A stretch of DNA of 64,000 nucleotides from Paenibacillus rhizosphaerae (lineage in GTDB: Bacteria; Bacillota; Bacilli; Paenibacillales; Paenibacillaceae): assembly GCF_014192015.1 (NCBI RefSeq), contig NZ_JACHXJ010000003.1:62001-126000 (forward strand), in the 5' to 3' direction. Under the pieces are notes generated by a model. The model worked only from the letters and a program-made list of their open reading frames with translations, did no database searches and was not told the DNA's origin. Shown here piece by piece: positions 25,654-34,645 of the stretch (the first letter of the stretch is position 1; each line of letters begins with the position of its first letter). A program made the position numbers and the translations under genes.

Positions 25654-26547
25654 TCAGACCGTTTGCCTTTCGTTCGCCGGGTACAGAACGATACGCCCCT
25701 CTTCAAGCTCGACGCGAACTTTGTTGCTGTCCTTGAAGCTCCCCGTGTCCAGATAACCGGCAGGAATTTGCAGCCGGCCGGCCTTGTCGAGCACCGCATA
25801 CTCTATATGGCTCTCGGCTTCCCGTCGGGCGGTGTCGGCGTCCATTTGCGTCAACACGTCGGAATAAGAGATCCTGCGGATCATCTCAGCGGACGTCTTG
25901 CCGTCACGGATCTGAACAACCCGGTCCACCTTGCGGGCCAGCTCCGGATCATGGGTCACAATCACAATCGTAATACCGATCGCCCGATTCAATGTCCGGA
26001 ACAAATCGAGAACCTGATTCGACGTGCCCGTATCGAGCGATCCCGTCGGCTCATCGGCCAGCAGCAGCCGCGGCTCGTTCGCCAGCGCGATGGCGATGGC
26101 CACCCGCTGCTGCTCACCGCCGGACAATTCGCTGAGCTTGTTCTTCACCCTGTGGCTCAGACCGACCGCCTCCAGGAGCTCGAACGCGCGTGCCCGGCGT
26201 CTTCGGCCCCGCAGAAGAATCGGCAGCTCTACATTTTCGATTGCGGTCAAATAGGGAATCAGGTTGCGTGCGTTATTTTGCCAGACGAACCCGACCGATT
26301 CCCGCTTATATTTCACGAGGTCGCCCTCGCTGAACGCGAGCAGGTCCTTCCCGTCTACGAACAGCTTGCCGGCCGATGGCTTGTCGAGGCCGCCCAGCAT
26401 GTTGAGCAGCGTCGATTTACCGCTGCCGGAATTGCCGATGATCGCCATGAATTCACCGTTCTCCACCTGAAGGTCCAGCCCCTGGAGGGCGACGACTTCC
26501 AAATCCGCCGTTTTATAGATTTTGACGAGCCCTTCACATTGAATCAT
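25654..26547 (-). CDS. ABC transporter ATPase (LolD/MacB type) with C-terminal AbrB-like tail
   Basis: The 297-residue ATPase has Walker A GNSGSGKST (about 38-46), signature LSGGEQQRVAIA (about 140) and Walker B LLLADEPTG (about 161). After the ATPase (about 1-225) comes a linker and a 45-residue tail (about 248-293; EYAVLDKAGRLQIPAGYLD..., VRVELEEGRIVLYPA). It has the sequence pattern of an AbrB/SpoVT/MazE swapped-hairpin. It is last in the ATPase-adaptor-permease-ATPase operon, 3 bases after the permease stop. It energises the FtsX-like permease, presumably together with the first ATPase. Confidence 0.88.
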   Translation of the reverse strand: MIQCEGLVKIYKTADLEVVALQGLDLQVENGEFMAIIGNSGSGKSTLLNMLGGLDKPSAGKLFVDGKDLLAFSEGDLVKYKRESVGFVWQNNARNLIPYLTAIENVELPILLRGRRRRARAFELLEAVGLSHRVKNKLSELSGGEQQRVAIAIALANEPRLLLADEPTGSLDTGTSNQVLDLFRTLNRAIGITIVIVTHDPELARKVDRVVQIRDGKTSAEMIRRISYSDVLTQMDADTARREAESHIEYAVLDKAGRLQIPAGYLDTGSFKDSNKVRVELEEGRIVLYPANERQTV

Positions 26548-26550
26548 GAG

Positions 26551-29433
26551 CTACTCCTCCCCAAGCTTCAGCGCCTGTGCGATGCGGATTCGTGTCAGCC
26601 GGTACCCCAGAATGAGCAGCCCGGTCGCCAGCGTGAACCCGATAATGCCGTACAGCTGCAAATAATCGCTGAGCTGATATGTAATTGTGAATGGAGGGAC
26701 TTGTTCTTTCGATGCAAACGACATTTCAAACAGCGGCACGAATTTCATACTCGTCAAGTTGCCGATGAACACGCCGATGAGGACCGCGGCCCCCGACGTG
26801 AGCAGCTGTTCGCTGACGAGCATGCCGATCATTTGCGGAAAAGAGATGCCCATGGCCCGCAGAACCCCGTATTGAAGCGTCCTGCCGGATAAGGTCAGCA
26901 CCCAGAACAGCAGAAAACCGATGAAGCTGACCAGCATCGAGATGGCAAAACCGAGCGTCATCACACCGTTCATCGCCAAACGGAACGGATCGTTCCTGGA
27001 ATGGACCAGCTCCTGTGTCGCGTCCCGCAGGCTCGTCACCTGCAGCTTCTTCTCCTGCAGCTGCCCGTAGATTTGTTCGCTGCTCGCGCCGTCCGCCAGC
27101 TTCAGCCATACTTCGTACGGCTCGACTGCCAGCCTGTTCTGAATCGTGCCCAGGTGTCCGACAACGAGATGCGGCTGCTCGGGCTTTCCGCCTCCTTGAT
27201 CGGACGGCAGCGGATTCCAGCTGGGCCAATAATCGATGATGCCGTATACCGTGAACATCGCCCCGTCCAGACTGTCCCAGTACACCCGAATCGGATCGCC
27301 GGGCTTCAGCTTGGCATCCTCCGCGAGTGAGCGCGAGATGAGGACGGCCTCCGGATTCGGGGCGATCAGATTCAAGTAGCTGTTGATCGGATGCTGCAGC
27401 AGCCCCTCCTTCATCCAAGCGATATTGCCGAAATCCTTTGTATCGATGCCAAAGAGAGCCGTTTTGCCGGACTTGTCATTGCCGCCGGCACTGAACCTGG
27501 CCTCCGGCTTCTTGAACACCCTAGCTGCCGCTTGCACGCCGTCCAGCTCCTTAAATGGCTCGAAGGGCGGCTCCGTATACTGAACCCGTTTCTGCACTGT
27601 TACCGTTGCCGGTTCGGACTGAGGCTGTCCTCCCGCCCCTGGGGATACGGGCGGAGGCGCATCGCTTTCCCACCTCGTCGTCAGTGCGATGTCTGTGCCG
27701 ACGGCATACCGAACCTTGCTGTCCATATTGTCGTTGATCGTCCTGGCCGCATTCGCGCTGAACAGACCTGTCGCCACCGTCATGACCAGGAACACCTGAA
27801 TGGTCAAATACTGCCCGGACGAGCGGCTGATCTGAATAAGCGTATGATACAGTGCCGGCGGCCATCCGTTTCGGCCCAGCCAATAAACGAGCCGGACGAA
27901 CCAAGGGTATACCCGCAGAACCAGCAGGCCGCCTCCAAGCGCAAAAAGAGCCGGCGTCAGGAACAGCAAAGGATCGACCTGCAGGTCGGAAGATCCCAGC
28001 GCAAGCCTCCGTAAATCCTCCTGACGCTGGTTGAAATTGTACAGCAGGTAAGCCGCCAGGCTGACGAGAACGAGATCCAGACCTGTCCTATGCCAGATCG
28101 ACAGCCGGGTCAGGCGCGCCGTTTGCTGCTTATGGCTTACGATGCTGGCCCTCGTTGCAAGAAAGGCCGGAATCAGGATCAGAATGATCGACCCTGCCAC
28201 GGCGGCCGCAGCCACTTGATAGGCGCTGCTCGTCATGCTGACCTTCAGCGCGGAGCGCTGCACGAACTCCAGAAACCCATTGGAAGCGCCAAGCAGCTTC
28301 GTAAACCATACGCCGAGAAACGGTCCGGCGGCCAGTGCGGTCAGGCCGAGCAGCAGGCTCTCCAGCAGGTAGGCAGACATGATCTGCAGACGGCTCGCTC
28401 CCCGGCTGCGGAGCACGGAGATTTCTGTTTTTTGCCGGTCAATGATCAGATTGGCGGTCATAAATAAATAGAATGCCAGCATCAGCATGACAGGGGTATA
28501 CAGCGAAAGCGTCACGGTATCGAGCTTTTCCTGTTTGCCCAAGTACGATGCGATAGTCGGGCTCGCCGGAATTTTGATCTCGGCTACTCCAAGCCTTCCC
28601 TTGAAATAACGCCGGACGTCCCGGTCCGCCTGGGTGAATGCTTCAACTTTGCCTAGCGTCAGCTGTTCGTAATTAAGCGCGAGCCGCCATTCCATGCTGG
28701 AAACCCTCGCTTTGCCGCCCTTCGTAAATTCGCGCTCGAACTGCTGGAATGGGATCAGGAACCCGTCCTCGTTCTCCGTGGTCAGAAACGGCAAATACCG
28801 GTCCGCATCCGGATTCGTCTCTACGATGCCGACCGGAATGACCCGAAATCGTATACTCCCGCCATCCTGCGGTTCTACGGTCAGCTCTTCGCCAAGCTTC
28901 CGCTTGGTCGCCAGCTGAAACTTCTGCGTGACCAGAGCCTCGATGATACCGTCCGAACGATCCGCCGGCATCCGTCCCTCGATCAGCCGGACCCGCTTCT
29001 CCAGTTCCGACAGCGACATAAAGCTTCCTAACGTCTTTTGCGATTGCTTCTCTTGGGCCGAAGCGTCTGCGCCGTATACCTTCATCTTCTGCGTGAACCG
29101 CTGTTGATAGAACGACAGCGCCTCCAGCCCCATCCGCTCCGGAATCGTCTTCACGAACCGGTCGGCGCTTTCGACGGCTTCCGTCGTCTTTGCGTCCATG
29201 GATGGTGCCGAGACCGTGGTGCTTATTCGGAGAAAGCCCGGATACACGCCGCCCCCGGTCTGCACGGACTGCAGCTCCTTCTGTAACGTCCGCTGCAGGA
29301 TGGCTTGCGAGTACAGCGGCATGGAGCTGAACAGGGCCACGCAAACGGTAAGGCCAATCCACAAATTCAGCTGCAGCCACTTGTTGTTGGCCATCTTGCG
29401 CAGGATCATCGTCCACAAAGCCAATACATACAC
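26551..29433 (-). CDS. FtsX/MacB-family ABC permease, large type
   Basis: A 960-residue membrane protein with about ten transmembrane segments: near 22-42, 308-332, 355-378, 408-428, 452-468, 485-505, 535-555, 830-858, 880-900 and 930-950. Two large extracytoplasmic domains lie after the first and seventh segments. This is the duplicated FtsX/LolC-like arrangement. Such permeases do not usually import sugars; they export lipophilic compounds or act mechanically on the envelope (family knowledge). It lies 42 bases behind the adaptor lipoprotein and 3 before the AbrB-tailed ATPase. The start ATG at 29433 is preceded by a weak Shine-Dalgarno. Confidence 0.88.
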   Translation of the reverse strand: MYVLALWTMILRKMANNKWLQLNLWIGLTVCVALFSSMPLYSQAILQRTLQKELQSVQTGGGVYPGFLRISTTVSAPSMDAKTTEAVESADRFVKTIPERMGLEALSFYQQRFTQKMKVYGADASAQEKQSQKTLGSFMSLSELEKRVRLIEGRMPADRSDGIIEALVTQKFQLATKRKLGEELTVEPQDGGSIRFRVIPVGIVETNPDADRYLPFLTTENEDGFLIPFQQFEREFTKGGKARVSSMEWRLALNYEQLTLGKVEAFTQADRDVRRYFKGRLGVAEIKIPASPTIASYLGKQEKLDTVTLSLYTPVMLMLAFYLFMTANLIIDRQKTEISVLRSRGASRLQIMSAYLLESLLLGLTALAAGPFLGVWFTKLLGASNGFLEFVQRSALKVSMTSSAYQVAAAAVAGSIILILIPAFLATRASIVSHKQQTARLTRLSIWHRTGLDLVLVSLAAYLLYNFNQRQEDLRRLALGSSDLQVDPLLFLTPALFALGGGLLVLRVYPWFVRLVYWLGRNGWPPALYHTLIQISRSSGQYLTIQVFLVMTVATGLFSANAARTINDNMDSKVRYAVGTDIALTTRWESDAPPPVSPGAGGQPQSEPATVTVQKRVQYTEPPFEPFKELDGVQAAARVFKKPEARFSAGGNDKSGKTALFGIDTKDFGNIAWMKEGLLQHPINSYLNLIAPNPEAVLISRSLAEDAKLKPGDPIRVYWDSLDGAMFTVYGIIDYWPSWNPLPSDQGGGKPEQPHLVVGHLGTIQNRLAVEPYEVWLKLADGASSEQIYGQLQEKKLQVTSLRDATQELVHSRNDPFRLAMNGVMTLGFAISMLVSFIGFLLFWVLTLSGRTLQYGVLRAMGISFPQMIGMLVSEQLLTSGAAVLIGVFIGNLTSMKFVPLFEMSFASKEQVPPFTITYQLSDYLQLYGIIGFTLATGLLILGYRLTRIRIAQALKLGEE

Positions 29434-29475
29434 CCCATCCCTGATGCCCGGTCGGCCCGGGCTATAGCTCTTCGG

Positions 29476-30534
29476 TTAATTGTTCAGGATGACCTTTTGG
29501 CCTTCCTCAAGGCCTTTGACGATCTCGACTTCCGTCGGCGTCGTCAATCCGATTTCGATATCAACCTCTTTACGGCGTTCACCTTCGGCGATTTGAACAT
29601 AGGAACGTCCCATATAGGAGCGGATTGCGGAGCGGGGCACAATGATGGCGTTATCCCGCTTCTGAAGCTCGATTGTCAGCTCGGCGCTGTCGCCGACCTT
29701 GACATCTCCCGGGGCGTTGTCCATGCTCATGAAAATCGTTACCCCGTTCTTCTCAGCCTTCGAACTGTCGGCGGCAGCCGGCAAATCCGAAGGGGCCTGA
29801 AGAACCTTGCCCTTATAGTCCTTGCCTTTATATTTGAGGCTGACAGGCATTCCGGCTTTGACCGGATTCAGATCCTTACTGTCCGCCGCAACATAGGTCA
29901 GCTGCACTTTGGACGGGTCGGAGACGGTGACGATCGCTTGATAAGCATTCACGTTGTCTCCCGCATTCAGTTTCTCGACGAACGTCACCGTTCCCGAGAC
30001 GGGAGCGTACAAACGCGATTGGCCAAGCTTGGCCTTCATCTCCTGCAGCGACATCCGCTCGCGCTCCAGGTCGATTTCCTTGAGCCGGAGATCGACGGCG
30101 CCACCTCCGGCATCGCGTGCCTGGTTGTACAGCAGCTGTGCGCGCTCTACATTCAGCTGCTGCAGGCGAACCTGAAAATCCAGGTCGCCCGTCTCCAGCT
30201 CGGCCAGCAGATCGCCCGCCTTCACTTCCTGGCCCACCGTCACCTGAATCGATTTCACCCTTCCGCCCATGTCCTTGAAGGAAAGCGCTTCGGACTGGGC
30301 CGATACGAAATAAGCCGTTCCCTTCAGGAAGGTCTGAATCTTCCCGCGGCTGGCCTGCACGAGGTTAAACTGTTCTTTGGCCGGCTCGACCAAGGGCGGC
30401 TGCAGTGTTTCCGGTTCGACCGGAAGGAGCGAACAGCCCGCGAGCAGCATCAGCGCCGTCAGCAGCGCGGCGATCCGCAGCAGGCGCCGGTCTATTTTAG
30501 ATAAGGGGAGATTCGTTCGTTGTCTGCGATACAA
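29476..30534 (-). CDS. HlyD/MacA-type adaptor lipoprotein of ABC efflux system
   Basis: The best-supported start is TTG at 30534, with GGAGG 9 bases upstream; the in-frame ATG at 30543 directly abuts that GGAGG. A hydrophobic signal ends in lipobox LAGC (about C34). Then follow the biotinyl-lipoyl halves (MGGRVKSIQVTVGQEVKAGDLLAELET and LYAPVSGTVTFVEKLNAGDNV) around a coiled-coil hairpin (about 115-170). Barrel and membrane-proximal domains complete it (about 190-350). It overlaps the end of the upstream ATPase gene. In Gram-positives such adaptors work with MacB/FtsX-like permeases in peptide or drug export (family knowledge). Cargo is unknown. Confidence 0.85.
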   Translation of the reverse strand: MYRRQRTNLPLSKIDRRLLRIAALLTALMLLAGCSLLPVEPETLQPPLVEPAKEQFNLVQASRGKIQTFLKGTAYFVSAQSEALSFKDMGGRVKSIQVTVGQEVKAGDLLAELETGDLDFQVRLQQLNVERAQLLYNQARDAGGGAVDLRLKEIDLERERMSLQEMKAKLGQSRLYAPVSGTVTFVEKLNAGDNVNAYQAIVTVSDPSKVQLTYVAADSKDLNPVKAGMPVSLKYKGKDYKGKVLQAPSDLPAAADSSKAEKNGVTIFMSMDNAPGDVKVGDSAELTIELQKRDNAIIVPRSAIRSYMGRSYVQIAEGERRKEVDIEIGLTTPTEVEIVKGLEEGQKVILNN

Positions 30535-31228
30535 TATTTCCATCCTCCAATGCGATAACGTGATCGACAAGCTCCATCATCCCGGGGTCATGCGTCGTAA
30601 GGACGACCGTCATCCCCGATTCTTTCACCAGCTCGCGAAAAATGCGGACAACCTGCAGTCCCATCCTGCTGTCCAGCTCGGCGGTCGGCTCATCCGCTAT
30701 CAATAGCTCAGGCTGGTGTACGATGGCGCGGGCAATGGCTACACGCTGCTGCTCGCCACCCGACAATTCGGTCGGCCGGTGCTTCATCCGCTCCCGCATG
30801 CCGACCCGGTCAAGCGCATGCTCCACTGTGTCCCGGTTACCCTTCAGTCCGGCGATACGCAGCCCAAATTCAACATTCTCATAAGCGGACATCAGCGGAA
30901 TCAAACCATACGACTGGAACACGAGACCGATCTCCTTGCGCCGGATCTGGCTGCGTTCGGAGCCGGATAACCGGGTGATTTCCCTCCCTTTGAAATACAC
31001 CTGTCCCTCCGTGGGATCGTCTAATGCGCTGAGGATATTCAACAGCGTCGTCTTTCCGGAACCCGAGCGCCCCCGCAGAGCCACAATGGTTCCAGGCGGA
31101 ATGTTCAAATGGATATTCTCCAAAGCGGTAACGGCTGTATTCCCTCTGCCAAAAATCCGTTTGATCCCGCTTGCCCGCAGAATCGGTCCGCCGCCCGTAT
31201 CCTTCATCTCCGTTTCCTTACTGGTCAT
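30497..31228 (-). CDS. ABC transporter ATPase, LolD/MacB type
   Basis: First gene of the four-gene ABC operon, 243 residues. Walker A is GRSGSGKTT (about 52-60), the Q-loop is LVFQSYGLIP, the signature is LSGGEQQRVAIARA and Walker B is LLIADEPTAELD. The C-terminus ends shortly after the H-loop (THD), so it lacks the AbrB-like tail of the second ATPase at 25654. The operon thus encodes two different ATPases for one permease chain that itself has two halves. A heteromeric ATPase pair is plausible. The gene has its own promoter region between 31228 and the terminator at 31376. Confidence 0.9.
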   Translation of the reverse strand: MTSKETEMKDTGGGPILRASGIKRIFGRGNTAVTALENIHLNIPPGTIVALRGRSGSGKTTLLNILSALDDPTEGQVYFKGREITRLSGSERSQIRRKEIGLVFQSYGLIPLMSAYENVEFGLRIAGLKGNRDTVEHALDRVGMRERMKHRPTELSGGEQQRVAIARAIVHQPELLIADEPTAELDSRMGLQVVRIFRELVKESGMTVVLTTHDPGMMELVDHVIALEDGNIVSQTTNESPLI

Positions 31229-31374
31229 TGCACCCGCCCCTTTGTTCTGACCCGATTCCGCTTCACCAACCTATTTTAGCGCTTCCATTCGGAGGGAGGT
31301 ACCCGCCAGTTCCCGTTCGTTTACCTGAGAAAATGTAGATTTATGCAAGCTGCAAGTGCTGCTGCAGTGTATTT

Positions 31375-31416
31375 GCAAAAAAAGCATGCCGCCCGTTGGA
31401 ATGGACGGCATGCTTT
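31375..31416 (-). terminator. Rho-independent terminator of the GH43 gene
   Basis: Read leftward, GCATGCCGTCC pairs with GGGCGGCATGC around a short loop and is followed by seven to eight U. It lies 36 bases beyond the GH43 stop at 31452. Confidence 0.85.
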
Positions 31417-31451
31417 AATGACCTTGCTTTCAGATATTCGTCACCGGCACA

Positions 31452-32885
31452 TTATCGAAATTGCCAATCATCGATCTGGAACAGCTCGATATCCGGCTTC
31501 CCTTTAAAGATCAGGAACAAATCATGCACGCCTTCGGCACCGCTGACAGGTGTCACCATTTCGCTCCACAGTCCGCCGGTCGAAGACACATGAAGCGTAC
31601 CGATCATTCTGCCTTCAGGGCTGTCCAGGCGGAGCTCGATGATTCCCCCGTCATTCGCACACGATACGGACGCCGAAAACGCTGAGGCCCCGGCGCCGAA
31701 ATCAACGCCGGACACGGCGGTCCAGTCGCCATGATGAATGTCCGTTAAAACCATTAACGCTTCAGCCTGTTCCAGTCCATCTGTCTGAAGCTTACGGACA
31801 TTCACGCCTGCGCACCAAGCGATCGTCTCCGCTCCAACGCGGTCATATGGATTCAGCGGCTTGATCTGCTTAACACCGTCCATGTCCGCGTTAATGGTTT
31901 GAATCGTACCTTCCTCGTCCATGAACACCCGATTGAGGTGGGTCGACCGGTACCCCTTCACCACGCCCATGGCCTTCGACAAAGTCTGCGCGTGATAAGC
32001 GATATACCAATCATCATGAAATTGGAAAATGGCGTGGTGGTTGTTGCCGCTGACACCGAAAAAATGGCCGGGATTTCTAAGAATCGATCCTTGGTACGTC
32101 CATGGCCCCATGGGGCCGGTGCTGGTCATGTAGGCAATTTCCCCTGCCGGAGGACTTCCCTCCGGCCGAACACCATTGTAGAAGTTGGAGCAATACGAAT
32201 AGTAATATTGGCCGCCTACCTTATGAATGCCGGCATCCTCGAACATAAACGGAGCCGGAATCGGCTCGGCTTCGCCGATTACGCTGATCATATCATCACC
32301 CAACCGCATCATCCGGGCGGTCCCCGGATTCTCATCCTGGCCTTCCGGCACACCCCCGCCAAAGTAAATATAGCCCTTACCGTCTTCGTCTACCAGCACG
32401 GCCGGGTCAAAGAGCCATACGATGCCTTGGACACCCGGCGTGTCTCTCGCGATAAGCGGCCTGCCGATCGGATCGATCCACGGGCCGATCGGACTGTCGC
32501 TTGTCAGTACGCCGATGCCGCTGGCGTTGTTGGCAAAGTACAAGAAGAAACAGTCTTTGCCGTCTATTCTTTTGTGAGCCGCCGCGGGAGCCCAGGATTG
32601 CGTCGCCCACTTGGCCGCTCCTTCCGGACCTGCAACTTGAATGGCGCCATGGTCCGTCCAGTTGGCCAGATCATCCGAGGAAATCACCGATATGCGGTTT
32701 ATCGTGCTGTAGCTGTTGTCCTTGACCGCTCCTTGTTCGTCATACTCCAATACATCGTCTGTATTGTAGAGGTATACGCGCCCATCGAACACCAGCGCAT
32801 AGGGGTCAGCTCCAAATTTATGGGCGACAAGCGGATTTCCGTTTCGCGGCAGCTTGCCGATCGGTGCATGAACGATTTCATTCAT
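31452..32885 (-). CDS. GH43 arabinoxylan arabinofuranohydrolase with C-terminal CBM6-like module
   Basis: The 477-residue protein carries the GH43 triad: base in KFGADPYALVFDG (D27), modulator in VWLFDPAVLVDEDG (D160) and acid in APFMFEDAGIHKV (E216). Overall it resembles XynD-type arabinoxylan arabinofuranohydrolases. Residues about 345-477 form a beta-sandwich of the CBM6 type (AETIAWCAGVNVRK...FQIDDWQFR). Unlike XynD of Bacillus it has no signal peptide, which suggests intracellular action. It is 128 bases downstream of the YesN-type regulator gene and may be read through from that operon or have its own promoter. Confidence 0.9.
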   Translation of the reverse strand: MNEIVHAPIGKLPRNGNPLVAHKFGADPYALVFDGRVYLYNTDDVLEYDEQGAVKDNSYSTINRISVISSDDLANWTDHGAIQVAGPEGAAKWATQSWAPAAAHKRIDGKDCFFLYFANNASGIGVLTSDSPIGPWIDPIGRPLIARDTPGVQGIVWLFDPAVLVDEDGKGYIYFGGGVPEGQDENPGTARMMRLGDDMISVIGEAEPIPAPFMFEDAGIHKVGGQYYYSYCSNFYNGVRPEGSPPAGEIAYMTSTGPMGPWTYQGSILRNPGHFFGVSGNNHHAIFQFHDDWYIAYHAQTLSKAMGVVKGYRSTHLNRVFMDEEGTIQTINADMDGVKQIKPLNPYDRVGAETIAWCAGVNVRKLQTDGLEQAEALMVLTDIHHGDWTAVSGVDFGAGASAFSASVSCANDGGIIELRLDSPEGRMIGTLHVSSTGGLWSEMVTPVSGAEGVHDLFLIFKGKPDIELFQIDDWQFR

Positions 32886-33013
32886 TTTTGTGTCAACTCC
32901 TAATCAGCATTTTTGTCTAAACCAAACTCTCTTAAAAAGAGTAAGGCTTGCGTGCAGCGGGAACAACCTGTCCGATCCGTCCAGATCACCCGCCAAACTC
33001 TAGCTTTCAGACT

Positions 33014-34645
33014 TCAATTTAAAGAAAGCGTATCCCGGTATTCCTGCGGTGTGAGCCCCGCTGCTTTTTTGAAAAAACGGGTGAACGAATGCGCCGCCTC
33101 GTAACCGACAGATAACGCCACCTCTCGCACTTTCAAATCGTTGTCCCGCAGCATCTCCTTGGCTTTTTTCACCCGGCATTTGTCGATAAAATCGGATAAG
33201 TTGATTCCCTTCTCCTGTTTGAAGAACCGGGACAAATACGAGGGATTGAAATAATGAATTTCCGCTAGGCGCACCAAAGACAAATCCTCACTCAGGTGCT
33301 CTTCGATGTACTCGCAGATTCGGTCGACAATCAGCGAGGCGCGGTCCCTCTCCTGTGTTTGTTTGCTTAGAAAGATGGATTCCGCTACGCGCTTCAAGTA
33401 ACCGAAGGCCTTCTCCATCGAGGGATGATCGTTCAGCCGCATCAATTTCCCGGTATCGTCGATCTGTCCGTGCATCCCCATACGGCCTATGCAGGAATGC
33501 AGCATCAGCGCAATCGTATAATAGGTCTCGATCGCTAACTGAACCTTTCCGTTCATCTGCAGCACGCTGGCCGCTGCCTCTTCAAGCGCTTGGAGAAACT
33601 CATCGTGTCTCCCCGATTCAAGATAAGCCGTCAGCACCTCCGCGGTCTGCCTGTCCGCAAAGCTAGCTTTGCAGTCGAATCCATCCAGCGGCTCGAAGCC
33701 GTCACGTACAATGATGGCCCCCCCGCTGCCGAGCCTTAACTGCTGCAGCTCCCGCAACCTTTCATACTGCCGCGTCAAGCTTCCCCACCTGCATGCTGCG
33801 CTGCTCAGCGCCAACCCGATGGTCAATCCAAGAGAACCGAAGCAGGATTCCTGAACCAGCTCCAGCGTCCCTTCCACGAACCGGATGAAATGGCTGTCTG
33901 TCCCGTTTTCGGCCTGTTCAGACGGTTGAAGAAACCAACAGGCGTCGCCATACTTGTCGGTGATCCCCATACTCCGGACCCTGACCGAAAAATAAGTGTC
34001 CCATATCCTTCTGACCGACGACAGAATTTCGCATCTTTCGGTATACGTCCTGTCCTCCGGGTACGAAATGCGGCCAAGGACCAGTACGACGGGCTGGGCG
34101 GGATCGAGGGCGATGTCCAGCTTGCTGAATTCGCGGACCAGCATGTCTGTATCCTCGCCCAATACACGGCTGTTCTGAAGAAGGTGCCTCATATAGTCCC
34201 CCTGCGCCATGAACTGGAACGCAAGCAGCTGTTCGCGGGACTGTTCCAGCAGCAAGCTGTCGAGATGTGCGCGTTCTATTTCGTCCAATACGTCCTGAAC
34301 GGTGTCGGTCACCTTGGCGTACCCTTCCGTCTTCAGCACATAACGGACATTCGTCATTTGAATGGCACGGTACGCATATTCGAATTCGCTGTGCCCGGTC
34401 AAGAAAACGACCTTGCATCTGGGCCAGTACTTCTGGATTTCCTCGGATAACTCCAGTCCGTTCATCCCGGGCATGGCAATATCCGTCAAGACGATGTCGA
34501 TTCTCGTGCGCGACATCCAATCCAGCGCTTCCTTGGCGGAGTAGGCTTTGCACACATCGAGCCGCTCCGGCTGATAGCGGTTAAACACTTCATATAATCC
34601 GTCCGTAATGATATCTTCATCGTCAACGATCAGCAGTCTGTACAT
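33014..34645 (-). CDS. Response regulator, YesN type (receiver plus AraC HTH)
   Basis: A 543-residue regulator. The receiver domain (1-120) has an intact acidic pair D8-D9, phospho-acceptor D55 (IVLTDIAMPG), T83 and K105. A long middle region (about 140-430) of unknown fold is typical for YesN-like proteins. The C-terminal double AraC HTH is at about 435-540 (PSYLSRFFKQEKGINLSDFI...AAHSFTRFFKKAAGLTPQEY). It overlaps the kinase gene by 23 bases, so the two form a coupled pair. Probable role: sensing an oligosaccharide outside the cell through the kinase and the adjacent binding protein, and activating hydrolase and transport genes. Confidence 0.93.
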   Translation of the reverse strand: MYRLLIVDDEDIITDGLYEVFNRYQPERLDVCKAYSAKEALDWMSRTRIDIVLTDIAMPGMNGLELSEEIQKYWPRCKVVFLTGHSEFEYAYRAIQMTNVRYVLKTEGYAKVTDTVQDVLDEIERAHLDSLLLEQSREQLLAFQFMAQGDYMRHLLQNSRVLGEDTDMLVREFSKLDIALDPAQPVVLVLGRISYPEDRTYTERCEILSSVRRIWDTYFSVRVRSMGITDKYGDACWFLQPSEQAENGTDSHFIRFVEGTLELVQESCFGSLGLTIGLALSSAACRWGSLTRQYERLRELQQLRLGSGGAIIVRDGFEPLDGFDCKASFADRQTAEVLTAYLESGRHDEFLQALEEAAASVLQMNGKVQLAIETYYTIALMLHSCIGRMGMHGQIDDTGKLMRLNDHPSMEKAFGYLKRVAESIFLSKQTQERDRASLIVDRICEYIEEHLSEDLSLVRLAEIHYFNPSYLSRFFKQEKGINLSDFIDKCRVKKAKEMLRDNDLKVREVALSVGYEAAHSFTRFFKKAAGLTPQEYRDTLSLN

